Of a stretch of 64,000 bases of DNA, positions 44,860-53,499 are shown piece after piece. The notes beneath the pieces were generated by a model. The model saw only the letters and a program-made list of their open reading frames with translations, was not told the origin of the DNA and searched no databases. The DNA is taken from assembly GCF_001679725.1 (NCBI RefSeq), contig NZ_CP016283.1, forward strand, positions 1 through 64,000, in the 5' to 3' direction. The DNA is from Cryobacterium arcticum (GTDB lineage: Bacteria > Actinomycetota > Actinomycetes > Actinomycetales > Microbacteriaceae). The first letter of the stretch is position 1. Every line of letters begins with the position of its first letter. Made by a program: the position numbers and the translations under genes.

Positions 44860-45769
44860 GCGTCCGGGCGATCAGAAGCAGTCGCTCGGCGTTCTCCGGC
44901 AGGCCGGTTGTGCTGCGCGCCCACACCGCCGTGAGCGGACGCTTCAGCGCCAGTCCCGCAATACGAACCCGAACGAGGCGACCGAGCGTCACGTCGTCGC
45001 GGATGGCGAGTGAGCTCAGCACCGCGGGCGCACTACCCGAGGCGGCGGTGGAACGGATCGCGGTCGTTGTTGGCAACACCAAAGCGGGAGCATCCGGAAC
45101 CAGCGGCGACTCGAGCGCTCCGAGGGCGAGTTCGAGCGTGCGCCTCGTGCCGGAACCCTCTTCACGGACCACCAGGGCGGTCGAGGCGAGCTCTGCTGCG
45201 CTGACCGCGCGTCGACGCCGCGCCCATGGATGGTTCACCCCGACCACGACAACAAGCTCGTCGAACCCGATGACCCGCGATTCGAGGTCGGAAGGCACGT
45301 CGGGGGTCTCGATGAACCCGATGTCGCGGGCACCCGCGCGCACCTGCTCAACAACACTACGACTGTTCGCCACGGCCAGATCGACGGCAGCCGGATGCCC
45401 GCTCCCCGCCTGGAACGCAACCAACCACTCCGGCATGAGGTGCTCGGCGACCGTCAGACTCGCGCCGACCCGCAGCTGCAAATGACGTGCGTCTCGGAGA
45501 GCTCTGACCGCCACCTCGAACCGGTCGGCAGCATCCAGCACATCCTGCGCCCAACCGGCCACCAGCATGCCCGCCTCGGTCAACTGGGAACCACGGGCCG
45601 ACCGGGTCACGAGCTCGGATCCGGTGCGGACTTCCAGGGCGCGGATGCGCGAGGAGACCGCCTGCTGGGTCACCCCGAGGTTCGTGCTAGCAGACGTGAG
45701 ACTGCCGAACTCTGCCACGGCCGCGAGAGTCTGCAGACTTTTCAGATCAGGCAGTTCGAAGTCGCTCAC
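44849..45769 (-). CDS. LysR-family transcriptional regulator
   Basis: A 306-residue regulator: N-terminal helix-turn-helix (about 8-66; LTSASTNLGVTQQAVSSRIRALE) and a substrate-binding effector domain (about 95-300). It is divergent from a TDT transporter with 86 bp between them, which hold a matching operator. It likely activates the transporter in response to sulfite or a small anion. Confidence 0.88.
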   Translation of the reverse strand: MSDFELPDLKSLQTLAAVAEFGSLTSASTNLGVTQQAVSSRIRALEVRTGSELVTRSARGSQLTEAGMLVAGWAQDVLDAADRFEVAVRALRDARHLQLRVGASLTVAEHLMPEWLVAFQAGSGHPAAVDLAVANSRSVVEQVRAGARDIGFIETPDVPSDLESRVIGFDELVVVVGVNHPWARRRRAVSAAELASTALVVREEGSGTRRTLELALGALESPLVPDAPALVLPTTTAIRSTAASGSAPAVLSSLAIRDDVTLGRLVRVRIAGLALKRPLTAVWARSTTGLPENAERLLLIARTHAR

Positions 45770-45783
45770 GATCGTCCCGTTCC

Positions 45784-45811
45784 CACAAGCTCTGCTTGTG
45801 ACCCCACAAGC
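45784..45811. promoter_or_regulatory. LysR-type operator between LysR and the TDT transporter
   Basis: CACAAGCTCTGCTTGTG is a perfect inverted repeat (7-bp arms, 45784-45800), followed by a third CACAAGC half-site at 45805-45811. The spacing fits a LysR binding plus activation site. Confidence 0.6.
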
Positions 45812-45855
45812 CTAACGGTCTTCTGCGGTCGCCCATCGAAGAGGAGGGTTGAAGC

Positions 45856-47004
45856 ATGTCAACCGCCCAGGCCGTCCGACCCGCCACCCCGTCACGGATG
45901 CTTATGCGCGAGCTCGAACACCCGATGCACATGTTCCGGAACATCACGCCGAACTGGTACGCGTCGGTCATGGGCACAGGAATCGTAGCCAACGCCGCCG
46001 CCACCCTCCCCCTGCAGTTCGCCGGCCTTCGCGCTGCGGCGACAGTGGTGTGGGTCATCGCCAGCGTGCTGCTCGTCGCGCTCACCGCCGCGACGGTCAT
46101 GCACTGGGTCACGAACAGGGAGACGGCCCGCACCCACCACTTGAACCCCGTCATGGCCCACTTCTACGGGGCGCCCGCGATGGCCCTCCTCACCGTCGGG
46201 GCCGGAACCATCCTCCTCGGCCGGGACGTTCTCGGCGAACAGACCGCCGTCGCCATCGACGCCGTGCTCTGGGCCCTCGGCACGATCATGGGCCTGGCAA
46301 CCGCTGTCGCGGTGCCGTACCTGACCTTCACGAAGTTCACGGTCTCGGCCGACAGCGCCTTTGGCGGCTGGCTGATGCCCATCGTGCCGCCCATGGTCTC
46401 TGCGTCGACAGGCGCCCTGCTCATCCCGTACCTGCCCGAGGGCCAGGCCAGGCTCACCATGCTGCTGGCCTGCTACGGGATGTTCGGCCTCAGCCTCCTC
46501 GCTTCTCTCATCGTCATCACCCTCATCTGGTCGCGCCTCACCACGCACAAGATCGGTGCGGCCGCGATGGTTCCGACGCTCTGGATCGTGCTTGGCCCGC
46601 TCGGCCAATCCGTCACCGCCGTGAACCTGCTCGGCGGCAACGCCCACCTCGCTACCACCACATCCCTCGCCGACGCCCTTCAGGCCTTCGGCGTGATCTA
46701 CGGGGTACCCGTACTCGGTTTCGCAGCCCTCTGGGCAGCACTCGCCCTAGCGATCACCGTGCGAACCGCACGCGAACACCTCCCGTTCTCGTTGACATGG
46801 TGGTCGTTCACCTTTCCCGTCGGTACCTGCGTCACCGGCCTCACCGGGGTAGCCCTGCACACCGGATCAGTCGCGTTCCAGGTCGCCGCCGTATTCGCCT
46901 TCGCCGCACTTCTCACCGCCTGGGCAGTCGTGGCCGTCCGCACATTCCACGGCAGCGCCCTCACCGGCGTTCTCTTCATGCCCCCTGCAGCGAAGACCGT
47001 CTGA
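45856..47004 (+). CDS. TDT-family transporter (tellurite/sulfite exporter type)
   Basis: A 382-residue membrane protein with about ten TMs (C4-dicarboxylate/TehA/SSU1 type). The N-terminus has ITPNWYASVMGTGIVANAAA, a conserved TDT start with the TM1 Phe/Gly pattern. GAGGAGGG lies 7 bp before the ATG. Known members export sulfite or give tellurite resistance; which applies here is not clear. Another frame from 45849 is a shadow. Confidence 0.85.
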   Translation: MSTAQAVRPATPSRMLMRELEHPMHMFRNITPNWYASVMGTGIVANAAATLPLQFAGLRAAATVVWVIASVLLVALTAATVMHWVTNRETARTHHLNPVMAHFYGAPAMALLTVGAGTILLGRDVLGEQTAVAIDAVLWALGTIMGLATAVAVPYLTFTKFTVSADSAFGGWLMPIVPPMVSASTGALLIPYLPEGQARLTMLLACYGMFGLSLLASLIVITLIWSRLTTHKIGAAAMVPTLWIVLGPLGQSVTAVNLLGGNAHLATTTSLADALQAFGVIYGVPVLGFAALWAALALAITVRTAREHLPFSLTWWSFTFPVGTCVTGLTGVALHTGSVAFQVAAVFAFAALLTAWAVVAVRTFHGSALTGVLFMPPAAKTV

Positions 47005-47049
47005 ACCACCCCGCACCACACCTCACCTCACTCTGAAAGAGACCTCCCG

Positions 47050-47556
47050 ATGAAATCGAAGATTGCCCTCACCCTTGCGGCAGCCACATTCGCCACGCTT
47101 GCACTGGCAGGTTGCTCGGCCAGCAATACCTCCGCGGCCTCAGGCTCGGCACCATCGAGCATCCCCACTTCATCTGTGCCGACAGTGGCGGAGTCGGACG
47201 CTGCAACCGCGACAAGCAGCCTCGGCACGATCATCGTCAACGGCGAAGGACTCACCGCCTACGCCTTCGACACCGATGTACCCAATTCCGGAACCAGCAG
47301 CTGCACCGACGTGTGCGCAACTACCTGGCCCGCCATCACCACCACCTCAGCTTCCCCGACCGTCACCGGCATCACCGGCACCATAAGCACGATCACCGGC
47401 GTGAACGGTGCCAAACAGATCACCGTCAATGGCATGCCGATCTACACCTTCTCTAAAGACGCCGCCCCCGGCGACGTCGAAGGACAAGGTGTCAAAGGCA
47501 CCTGGCACGCGCTCACACCCGCGGGCGAAAAGGTAATCACACCCGCTGCAGGCTGA
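47050..47556 (+). CDS. Lipoprotein_15 (secreted repeat) protein
   Basis: A 168-residue lipoprotein (signal ends LALAGC, Cys at about 22). Two secreted-repeat units follow: GLTAYAFDTD then CTDVCATTWPAIT, and MPIYTFSKDAAPGDVEGQGV. The Y-x4-D motif and the CxxxC are typical of this family. The function is unknown; some relatives bind metals or cofactors. Confidence 0.85.
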   Translation: MKSKIALTLAAATFATLALAGCSASNTSAASGSAPSSIPTSSVPTVAESDAATATSSLGTIIVNGEGLTAYAFDTDVPNSGTSSCTDVCATTWPAITTTSASPTVTGITGTISTITGVNGAKQITVNGMPIYTFSKDAAPGDVEGQGVKGTWHALTPAGEKVITPAAG

Positions 47557-47574
47557 TATTCAGGCTTTGGCTTT

Positions 47575-47606
47575 GTGCCTCATCTAACTAAAGCTTTTCG
47601 AGGCAC
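47575..47606 (+). repeat. Inverted repeat before the resolvase gene
   Basis: GTGCCTC and GAGGCAC arms enclose 18 bp (total 32 bp), 129 bp before the resolvase start. Size and position suit a resolvase crossover site, but the arms are short. Confidence 0.35.
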
Positions 47607-47734
47607 GCGGGACCCCTTCCGAGCCTCGATGAGAAGCTGCGGATTTCCAGGGCGTGATTTGTCTTGGAAACATGTCTCGCCGCAAAGTGTCTTTGGTCCG
47701 TCACTTCTAGCATTTTCTGAGGCAGAATGGTCTG

Positions 47735-48331
47735 GTGAGATATCTCGGATACACGCGGGTCAGCACCAGAAGCCAAGACGCACGGTTGCAGGTCGACGCC
47801 CTGGTCAAATCTGGCGTGCAGGAGCGGGATATTTTCGCCGACGTCACATCGGGGAGTCGGACCGCGATCTCCCGCCCCGGCATGAAGAAGCTACTCGAGT
47901 ACGCCAAGCCCGGTGACACCGTCGTGGTGTGGCGGGTCGACCGCCTCGGACGGTCCCTCATCGATGTGCTCAACACGGTGAAGCTGCTCCGAGAGCGTGA
48001 CATACACGTGAAGAGCATCTCGGATGGCATCGACCCGTCGACGACCTCCGGCCGGCTCATGCTGAACATGCTCGCGACCTTGGCCGAGTACGAACGCGAG
48101 CTGATTACAGAACGGGTGAACGCAGGAATCACAGCCGCCCGGAACGGCGGCACCAAGTTTGGTCGGCCCCTGTCCGATCCCGTGGTCGTAGCCGACAAAC
48201 TTAGGCTCGTCACGGAAGCCCGGGCGAAGGGCCGGACTGCGGAGGATGCGGCAAGGCTCGTCGGTTGGAGCCGGGCCACCCTGTACCGGCATCAGCAGGC
48301 CGTCGCGGCGCGCGAGAGCACCACCGTGTAG
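47735..48331 (+). CDS. tnpR: Serine resolvase (TnpR type)
   Basis: A 198-residue resolvase started at GTG 47735. The catalytic Ser10 is in YTRVSTRSQ, with VWRVDRLGRSL, then ATLAEYERELITERVNAGI, and the C-terminal helix-turn-helix has RTAEDAARLVGWSRATLYRH. All catalytic parts are present. It probably resolves cointegrates of the mobile segment. The transposase remnant begins 7 bp later. Confidence 0.88.
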   Translation: MRYLGYTRVSTRSQDARLQVDALVKSGVQERDIFADVTSGSRTAISRPGMKKLLEYAKPGDTVVVWRVDRLGRSLIDVLNTVKLLRERDIHVKSISDGIDPSTTSGRLMLNMLATLAEYERELITERVNAGITAARNGGTKFGRPLSDPVVVADKLRLVTEARAKGRTAEDAARLVGWSRATLYRHQQAVAARESTTV

Positions 48332-48338
48332 GTGACTT

Positions 48339-48770
48339 GTGGACGCGGCCGAGCGGTGGCGTGTTCTTCGGCTGCATGTCGAAGACCAGATACCGCTCGC
48401 GGTCCTCGCCCGGGAGACCGGGATCTCTGCACGGACCCTGCAGCGCTGGAATCGGCTCTACCGCACTGGCGGCGTCGCGTCCCTGGACCTTCACGCGCGC
48501 TTAGACAAGGGGGTCCGCCGAACTTCGGTCGAGACGGTCGCGTTCATCGAACGGTTGGCGCTCACTCGGCCGCGCCCGAGTCTTGCCACGCTGCACCGTC
48601 TCGCTGCCACCGATGCTCAGGCGCGTGAGCTGCCGGCGCCGAGCTATGCGACCGTGAGAGAGATTGTGCTCTTCCCTCAGATCAACCGGGTCCTCAAGAT
48701 CAACCAACTGGACACCATCACGGACGACGTCATCGAGGCCGCCGCCAGCATCCTCGTCATCGGCAACTAG
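48339..48770 (+). pseudogene. Transposase helix-turn-helix fused to an ATPase-like tail
   Basis: A 143-residue frame from GTG 48339. Residues 1-107 match the N-terminal DNA-binding part of Mu/Tn552-type transposases (LAVLARETGISARTLQRWNRLYR, then RTSVETVAFIERLALTRPRPS, then PSYATVREIV). The DDE domain is missing. The last 35 residues (NQLDTITDDVIEAAASILVIGN) look like the end of a companion AAA ATPase (TniB/MuB type). I read this as an internal deletion that joined tnpA to tnpB. Confidence 0.6.
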
Positions 48771-48796
48771 CGACACAAAGCGATCACAGAACACCG
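48768..48796 (+). repeat. Inner copy of the transposon end repeat
   Basis: This 29-bp stretch matches 51747-51775 in the same orientation at 25 of 29 positions, including ATCACAGAACACCG. It begins at the stop of the fused transposase remnant, where a transposon right end is expected. The following 48797-49002 shows nothing else. Confidence 0.6.
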
Positions 48797-49002
48797 GAGC
48801 TCTCCCCTCGCGGTAGCGAACAGCTGAGGAGCTCAGTTGCCCAGCGGGCGGGTTTCGCGCCAGAGAGTTGTCGGCGAAGTGAACGTGTCCAATGATTTGC
48901 GTGGCCTACCCGTTCATCGTGACGGAGTGGACCTAACAAAATGCATCACGCATTCATGGAACGTTAACGCATTTCGTTATCGACTTCCGATATAAAGGAA
49001 CG

Positions 49003-49341
49003 ATGGCTAACGAACCTCCTCTTGATGAGTTAGATGAGTATCGAGATCTGCTGGTCGGGCTCGTGCGGATGCATGTGCTCCACCACGCCGCGCAGGAGGA
49101 GATCTACGGAGTCTGGATGATCGACGAGTTGGCCAGCCACGGCTACCGGCTGTCGGCTGGGACTCTGTACCCGATGCTGCACAAGATGGTGCGGGACGGC
49201 TACCTGACGGTCAGGAGCGAACGGGACGGGCGCACGGTGCGCAAGTTCTACGCCGCCACGGACAAGGGTCGCCGCGGACTTGCGGTCGCCCGGGAACGCA
49301 TGCAGATCTTCACCCGGAAAGGCACGGCCGATGACAGCTGA
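49003..49341 (+). CDS. PadR-family regulator
   Basis: A 112-residue winged-helix protein (EEIYGVWMIDELASHGYRLSAGTLYPMLHKMVRDGYL). It is the PadR type often coupled to chromate transporters. AAGGA lies 4 bp before the ATG. Its end overlaps the ChrA start by 11 bp, so it probably controls that gene. Confidence 0.88.
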   Translation: MANEPPLDELDEYRDLLVGLVRMHVLHHAAQEEIYGVWMIDELASHGYRLSAGTLYPMLHKMVRDGYLTVRSERDGRTVRKFYAATDKGRRGLAVARERMQIFTRKGTADDS

Positions 49342-50551
49342 ACCCACGGCTTCCCCCCTCGCGAAGCAGGGCACCGCATGGGAGGCGCTCCGGGTGTTCG
49401 CCAAGCTGGGCGTGACGTCGTTCGGCGGGCCGATCGCCCATCTGGGCTACTTCCGCGACGAACTGGTGCAACGCCGTCGCTGGGTCGACGACACGGAGTA
49501 CGGCGATCTCGTGGCGCTCAGCCAATTCCTCCCCGGCCCGGCGTCGAGCCAGGTCGGTTTCGGCCTCGGGCTCTTCCGTGCCGGGCCAGCCGGAGCGATC
49601 GCCGCCTTCCTGGCCTTCACCCTGCCCTCAGCCGCTCTCATGGTCGCGTTCGCCTACGGTGCGCCGCTGTTCGTGGGGATCGTCGGCGGGGGCCTCCTCA
49701 CCGGCCTGAAGATCGTTGCCGTGGCGATCGTGGCCCAGGCGGTGTGGGGCATGGCCCGTACTCTCACCCCGGACAGGACGCGCGCCTCCATCGCCGTGCT
49801 CGCCGCGCTCAGCGCTCTGCTCCTCACCGGCTCCGTCGGGCAGATCGGCGCGATCGTGCTCGGCGCCCTCGCCGGGTTGATCTTCTGCCGTAGCGCCGTC
49901 GCACCGGCGGCGGCGATGATCCGTTTCCCGGTCACGCGGGCCGTGGGTGTGGCCTGCCTGGTGCTGTTCATCGTGCTCCTGGTCGGGCTGCCGATTCTCG
50001 CCACGACGACACAATTGGGTGCCCTCGAGCTGTTCGACGCGTTCTACCGCGCGGGCGCCCTCGTCTTCGGCGGCGGCCACGTTGTACTACCGCTGCTTCA
50101 AGCCGGTGTGGTCGACACCGGATGGGTCACATCCGATCAATTCCTGGCCGGCTACGGTGCCGCCCAAGCCGTGCCCGGTCCGCTGTTCACATTCGCCGCC
50201 TACCTCGGCACCCTCTCCACAACAGGACCTGGCGGCATCGCCGGCGCGGCCATCGCCCTCGTAGGGGTGTTCCTGCCCGGCTTCCTGCTACTAACTGGGG
50301 TACTGCCGTTCTGGAACACCTTCCGGTCACGCCCGTGGGCACAAGCACTTATGCGAGGAGCCAACGCAGCCGTGGTCGGCATCCTCGCAGCCGCCCTCTA
50401 CGACCCCGTCTTCACGACCGCGATCATTGGGCCGGCACCATTCGTACTTGCCTTGATCTGCTTCGTGCTCCTGATCGCGTGGCGCACTCCCGCGTGGGCA
50501 GTCGTCATTATCGGCGCAGCAGGAGGAATTCTGGTAGCACTCACGACCTGA
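49331..50551 (+). CDS. chrA: ChrA chromate transporter
   Basis: A 406-residue transporter with two ChrA halves. Motifs are FGGPIAHLGYFRDELVQRRRWV, then SQFLPGPASSQ in the first half and FGGGHVVLPLL, then GYGAAQAVPGPLFTFA in the second. It should export chromate by anion antiport. The ATG 49331 opens the conserved start; the frame from 49280 lies inside PadR. Confidence 0.92.
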   Translation: MTAEPTASPLAKQGTAWEALRVFAKLGVTSFGGPIAHLGYFRDELVQRRRWVDDTEYGDLVALSQFLPGPASSQVGFGLGLFRAGPAGAIAAFLAFTLPSAALMVAFAYGAPLFVGIVGGGLLTGLKIVAVAIVAQAVWGMARTLTPDRTRASIAVLAALSALLLTGSVGQIGAIVLGALAGLIFCRSAVAPAAAMIRFPVTRAVGVACLVLFIVLLVGLPILATTTQLGALELFDAFYRAGALVFGGGHVVLPLLQAGVVDTGWVTSDQFLAGYGAAQAVPGPLFTFAAYLGTLSTTGPGGIAGAAIALVGVFLPGFLLLTGVLPFWNTFRSRPWAQALMRGANAAVVGILAAALYDPVFTTAIIGPAPFVLALICFVLLIAWRTPAWAVVIIGAAGGILVALTT

Positions 50552-50697
50552 CCGACTCAGCGCCGTACCCCGCAAACGGTGGTCGACGTCCTTCCCCTGA
50601 CCCCGACGAACCAGATCAACCTGGAAGGCAGCACCTGACGGTGCCTGCGCCTCCCATCCGCGACTACCATCAACCTTCGCAAGAAAGAAAAGCCGCC

Positions 50698-51534
50698 GTG
50701 AACATCCTCCACGCCATCATTCTCGGGATCATTGAGGGACTGACCGAATTCCTCCCCGTTTCCAGTACCGGACACCTCACGATCGTCGAGAAGCTCCTCG
50801 GACTCTCGATCGATGACCCGGGTGTGACTGCGTTCACCGCGATCATCCAGTTCGGCGCGATCGTCGCCGTCATCCTCTACTTCCGTTCAGACATCGGCCG
50901 CCTGCTTGCCGCGTGGGGGCGAGGACTACTCAACCGGCCGGCACGTCAGAACGACGACTACTGGTTCGCCTGGTACATCATCGCCGGCTCAATCCCCATC
51001 GGCATCGTGGGATTCCTGGCCCGCGGACTGATTTCCGGGCCGCTCCGCAACCTCTGGATCGTTGTGGCCGGCCTGATCCTGTGGAGTGTGGTCATGGTTG
51101 TCGCCGAACGCCTCGGAAAACAGACCCGACCAGAGAAGGCCCTCACCCTGAAAGATGCCCTCATCATCGGTCTCGTTCAGTGCATCGCTCTGATTCCCGG
51201 GGTTTCTCGCTCTGGTGCGACGATCAGTGCCGGGCTATTCCGCAACCTGGACCGTGTCGCTGCGACTCGACTGTCCTTCTTCCTCGCCATTCCGGCCCTC
51301 GTGGGTGCCGGCGTCTACGAAGGCGTGAGTGAAGGCGGTGCTGTCAGTTCCACGGTCGGCTGGGTTCCCGTCCTTATCGGCACGGCAGTGAGCTTTGTCG
51401 TCGCCTATGCCTCTATCGCCTGGCTTCTTCGCCTCGTCGCCCGGCATCCCATCACCGTGTTCATCTGGTATCGCGTCGCCCTCGGCCTTGTCGTCGCAGC
51501 GTGCCTTACAACTGGCGTGCTGGCCGCGACCTAA
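50698..51534 (+). CDS. uppP: Undecaprenyl-diphosphatase (second copy)
   Basis: A 278-residue UppP/BacA started at GTG 50698. Motifs are EGLTEFLPVSSTGHL and PGVSRSGAT. Compared with the first copy it has the full N-terminus (VNILHAIILGIIEG), which is evidence that copy one is shortened. Within a transposon-like segment it is probably acquired cargo that raises carrier recycling or bacitracin tolerance. Confidence 0.9.
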   Translation: MNILHAIILGIIEGLTEFLPVSSTGHLTIVEKLLGLSIDDPGVTAFTAIIQFGAIVAVILYFRSDIGRLLAAWGRGLLNRPARQNDDYWFAWYIIAGSIPIGIVGFLARGLISGPLRNLWIVVAGLILWSVVMVVAERLGKQTRPEKALTLKDALIIGLVQCIALIPGVSRSGATISAGLFRNLDRVAATRLSFFLAIPALVGAGVYEGVSEGGAVSSTVGWVPVLIGTAVSFVVAYASIAWLLRLVARHPITVFIWYRVALGLVVAACLTTGVLAAT

Positions 51535-51749
51535 TCCAATGGCCGTGAAACCTGAGCAAGAGCTTGGTCCGGCTAGACAGTTGTCGTGCTAATGAGGTGT
51601 AGTACGCCAACTCGGCGAGCCTCGCACGACTTCCGCCGCATCGGCGCCCACGAACAAATTGCACTCATGAACAACGGCCCGGGGGTGGGCCAATGGCACG
51701 ACGCCGCCCAAATTGCGAACCGGTAAGGGACTCAAGCTGCCGACGATAG

Positions 51750-51780
51750 CGCCAGAGAGCAATCACAGAACACCGCCATG
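51750..51780 (-). repeat. Right inverted end repeat of the mobile segment
   Basis: Reverse complement of 44064-44094 (27 of 31 bp), with a 17-bp exact core at 51764-51780. A second CAATCACAGA unit lies about 30 bp further on (near 51790), as expected of paired transposase sites. The other bases of 51535-51859 hold no gene I can support. Confidence 0.6.
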
Positions 51781-51861
51781 AAGCGCTAACAATCACAGAG
51801 TTGGGCATCCCTCTCGACTTCCATCACGCAAGCTAAATTGCTAACCTTTGCAACACGCAGA

Positions 51862-51883
51862 ATAAATGACGGGATAAGTGACA
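51862..51883 (+). repeat. Accessory resolvase half-sites
   Basis: ATAAATGAC at 51862-51870 and ATAAGTGACA at 51874-51883 are direct copies of the half-site found in the 28-bp crossover site downstream. Likely an accessory part of the res region. Confidence 0.4.
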
Positions 51884-51914
51884 AGTTCTGTTTTCAGCGG
51901 AGTCGTCACCGCGT

Positions 51915-51942
51915 TGTCACGTAATCGAACGTATAAATGACA
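51915..51942 (+). repeat. Resolvase crossover site (res site I)
   Basis: A 28-bp imperfect dyad with TGTCA and TGACA at the ends and an AACG/CGTA-like centre, directly before the resolvase gene. The length and the dyad fit site I of a Tn3-type res region. Confidence 0.6.
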
Positions 51943-51952
51943 GGAGTCGATC

Positions 51953-52579
51953 ATGCTCGTCGGATACATGCGAGTCTCGAAGGCTGACGGGTCACAGAGC
52001 ACCGATCTGCAACGAGACGCGCTCCTATCCGCCGGGGTCAAGACCGATCACCTTTACGAGGATCAGGCCTCCGGGAAGAAAGACGATCGCCCACACTTGG
52101 CGGCCTGCCTGAAAGCACTTCGAAAAGGCGACACCCTCCTCGTCTGGAAGCTCGACCGGCTCGGTCGTAACCTGCGCCACCTCGTGAACACGGTCCACGA
52201 CCTCACCGACCGTGGCGTCGGCCTCAAAGTCCTCACCGGGGAGGGCGCAGCCATCGACACCACAACCGCACCCGGCAAGCTCGTCTTCGGCATCTTCGCC
52301 GCCCTCGCAGAGTTCGAGCGCGCGCTCATCTCCGAACGCACCATTGCGGGACTCGCGGCGGCGCGTGCGCGAGGCAGGAACGGCGGGCGCCCGTTCAAAA
52401 TGACGCCGGCCAAGGTTCGCTTGGCGATGGCCGCCATGGGGCAAAAGGAGACGAAGGTGGGCGAGCTCTGCACCGAACTTGGCGTCACCCGGCAAACGCT
52501 GTATCGGCACGTGTCGCCATCCGGAGAACTCAGACCCGACGGCGAGAAAGTCATCTCAAAGCGAAAGATGTATTCCTAA
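51953..52579 (+). CDS. tnpR: Serine resolvase (Tn3-type), intact
   Basis: A 208-residue resolvase. Catalytic Ser9 in GYMRVSKADG, then VWKLDRLGRNLRHL, AALAEFERALISERTIAGL and a helix-turn-helix (ELCTELGVTRQTLYRHVS). AGGAG is 6 bp upstream of the ATG, and its res site lies 11 bp upstream. All catalytic motifs are intact, so it is probably active. The 52580-52900 stretch after it has no gene I can support, apart from one arm of a 40-bp repeat. Confidence 0.9.
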   Translation: MLVGYMRVSKADGSQSTDLQRDALLSAGVKTDHLYEDQASGKKDDRPHLAACLKALRKGDTLLVWKLDRLGRNLRHLVNTVHDLTDRGVGLKVLTGEGAAIDTTTAPGKLVFGIFAALAEFERALISERTIAGLAAARARGRNGGRPFKMTPAKVRLAMAAMGQKETKVGELCTELGVTRQTLYRHVSPSGELRPDGEKVISKRKMYS

Positions 52580-52821
52580 GCTCACCGGCACCGGCACCGC
52601 TCACGTGCACGGGCAAAGCGAAGCAGGGATATTGCTCCGCCCGTGCTTGAGATGCTGTAGTTGTCTCATCGGGCATAATGACGGCGGGGCAAACGCGACA
52701 CCCAGGTTTGCGGTACGCGACGAAAGCCACGACGACACGGGAGTGCCCGCTGGGCGCACGGGGGATCAACCGCTTCCGGAATCGCACTCGGGCTTTACTG
52801 GACGGGTTTCGCTGCGCGATC

Positions 52822-52861
52822 TGACGTCAAGCTGGCGTGTACTCCAAAATGGCACGTTCAG
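52822..52861 (+). repeat. 40-bp direct repeat, left copy
   Basis: Matches 55178-55217 at 33 of 40 positions in the same orientation. The core GTGTACTCCAAA is exact in both. The copies bracket the MerR-SulP pair and look like ends or target scars of an insertion element. Confidence 0.6.
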
Positions 52862-52900
52862 TCGGTCAGGCCGCCTCAAAAGCTAGGGCGGGTTTGTGGC

Positions 52901-53311
52901 TCATGCCCCTGCGAACGCCGCCTGCTGCTGGCGCAGAAGGTCAAGAAATTCGTCGGCCATCGCCAACTGCTCCTGCAATTTCTGTCGTCGTTCGTCGGCT
53001 TGGGTGATGAAGGACTCCAAGTCGGATTTCACGGTAGCGGCATCGGAGCCCTCGATCACGCCGTCCAAAGTATCGATGGTCCTGAGGAGAGACATCATCT
53101 CGTCGAGCGAGAAGCCCAGCGGCTTCATACGGCGGATGAGGATCAACCGCGCCTGGTCTTGATCTGTGTAGAGGCGAAAACCGCCGTCAGTTCGACCTGA
53201 GGGCTTCAAGAGGCCGATTTCGTCATAGTGGCGAATCGTTCGGAGCGACAGCCCTGTCCGCTCGGCCAGCTCACCGATGTGCATCGTTGCTACCGCCTCA
53301 TCCTGAGCCAT
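52901..53311 (-). CDS. MerR-family regulator
   Basis: A 136-residue regulator with an N-terminal MerR helix-turn-helix (about 8-78; GELAERTGLSLRTIRHYDEIGLLKPSGR) and a coiled-coil effector region. No Cys metal ligands of the MerR/CueR type are seen, so the inducer is probably organic or redox. It is divergent from the SulP gene and shares an operator with it. The ATG 53311 is favoured over the frame from 53344, which overlaps the operator. Confidence 0.85.
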   Translation of the reverse strand: MAQDEAVATMHIGELAERTGLSLRTIRHYDEIGLLKPSGRTDGGFRLYTDQDQARLILIRRMKPLGFSLDEMMSLLRTIDTLDGVIEGSDAATVKSDLESFITQADERRQKLQEQLAMADEFLDLLRQQQAAFAGA

Positions 53312-53343
53312 GTGCAGACCTCTCCTACCAAATCGATTAACCA

Positions 53344-53359
53344 ACCCTTACGTTAGGGT
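53344..53359. promoter_or_regulatory. MerR-type operator between MerR and SulP
   Basis: ACCCTTACGTTAGGGT is a 14-of-16 palindrome in the divergent region, 33 bp from the MerR start. It has the form of a MerR dyad. Confidence 0.6.
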
Positions 53360-53499
53360 AGTGTTGCGAACGTTGGCTGACATTGTCGATAGCCACCTTC
53401 CATCCTTGCCGTTTCGGCGGATGCTCGTGCGCAACGGCGCACGCCCCTTCTCTTTTCCTGTTCCGGCTCGCAACAACGAGCCCCGTCGCTGGAGGCCCC

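Larger units (their letters stand above)
44064..51780. mobile_element. Mu/Tn552-class mobile segment (boundaries approximate)
   Basis: Inverted end repeats at 44064-44094 and 51750-51780 enclose about 7.7 kb. Inside lie a resolvase, a fused transposase remnant, a third copy of the end repeat at 48768-48796, and cargo genes for DNA repair, anion export and chromate export. The true outer ends were not located; they may lie some tens of bases further out. Confidence 0.45.

Noticed and set aside
52551..52787. Minus-strand 78-codon frame after the resolvase
   Set aside because: It overlaps the resolvase end and resembles no protein. No ribosome site.
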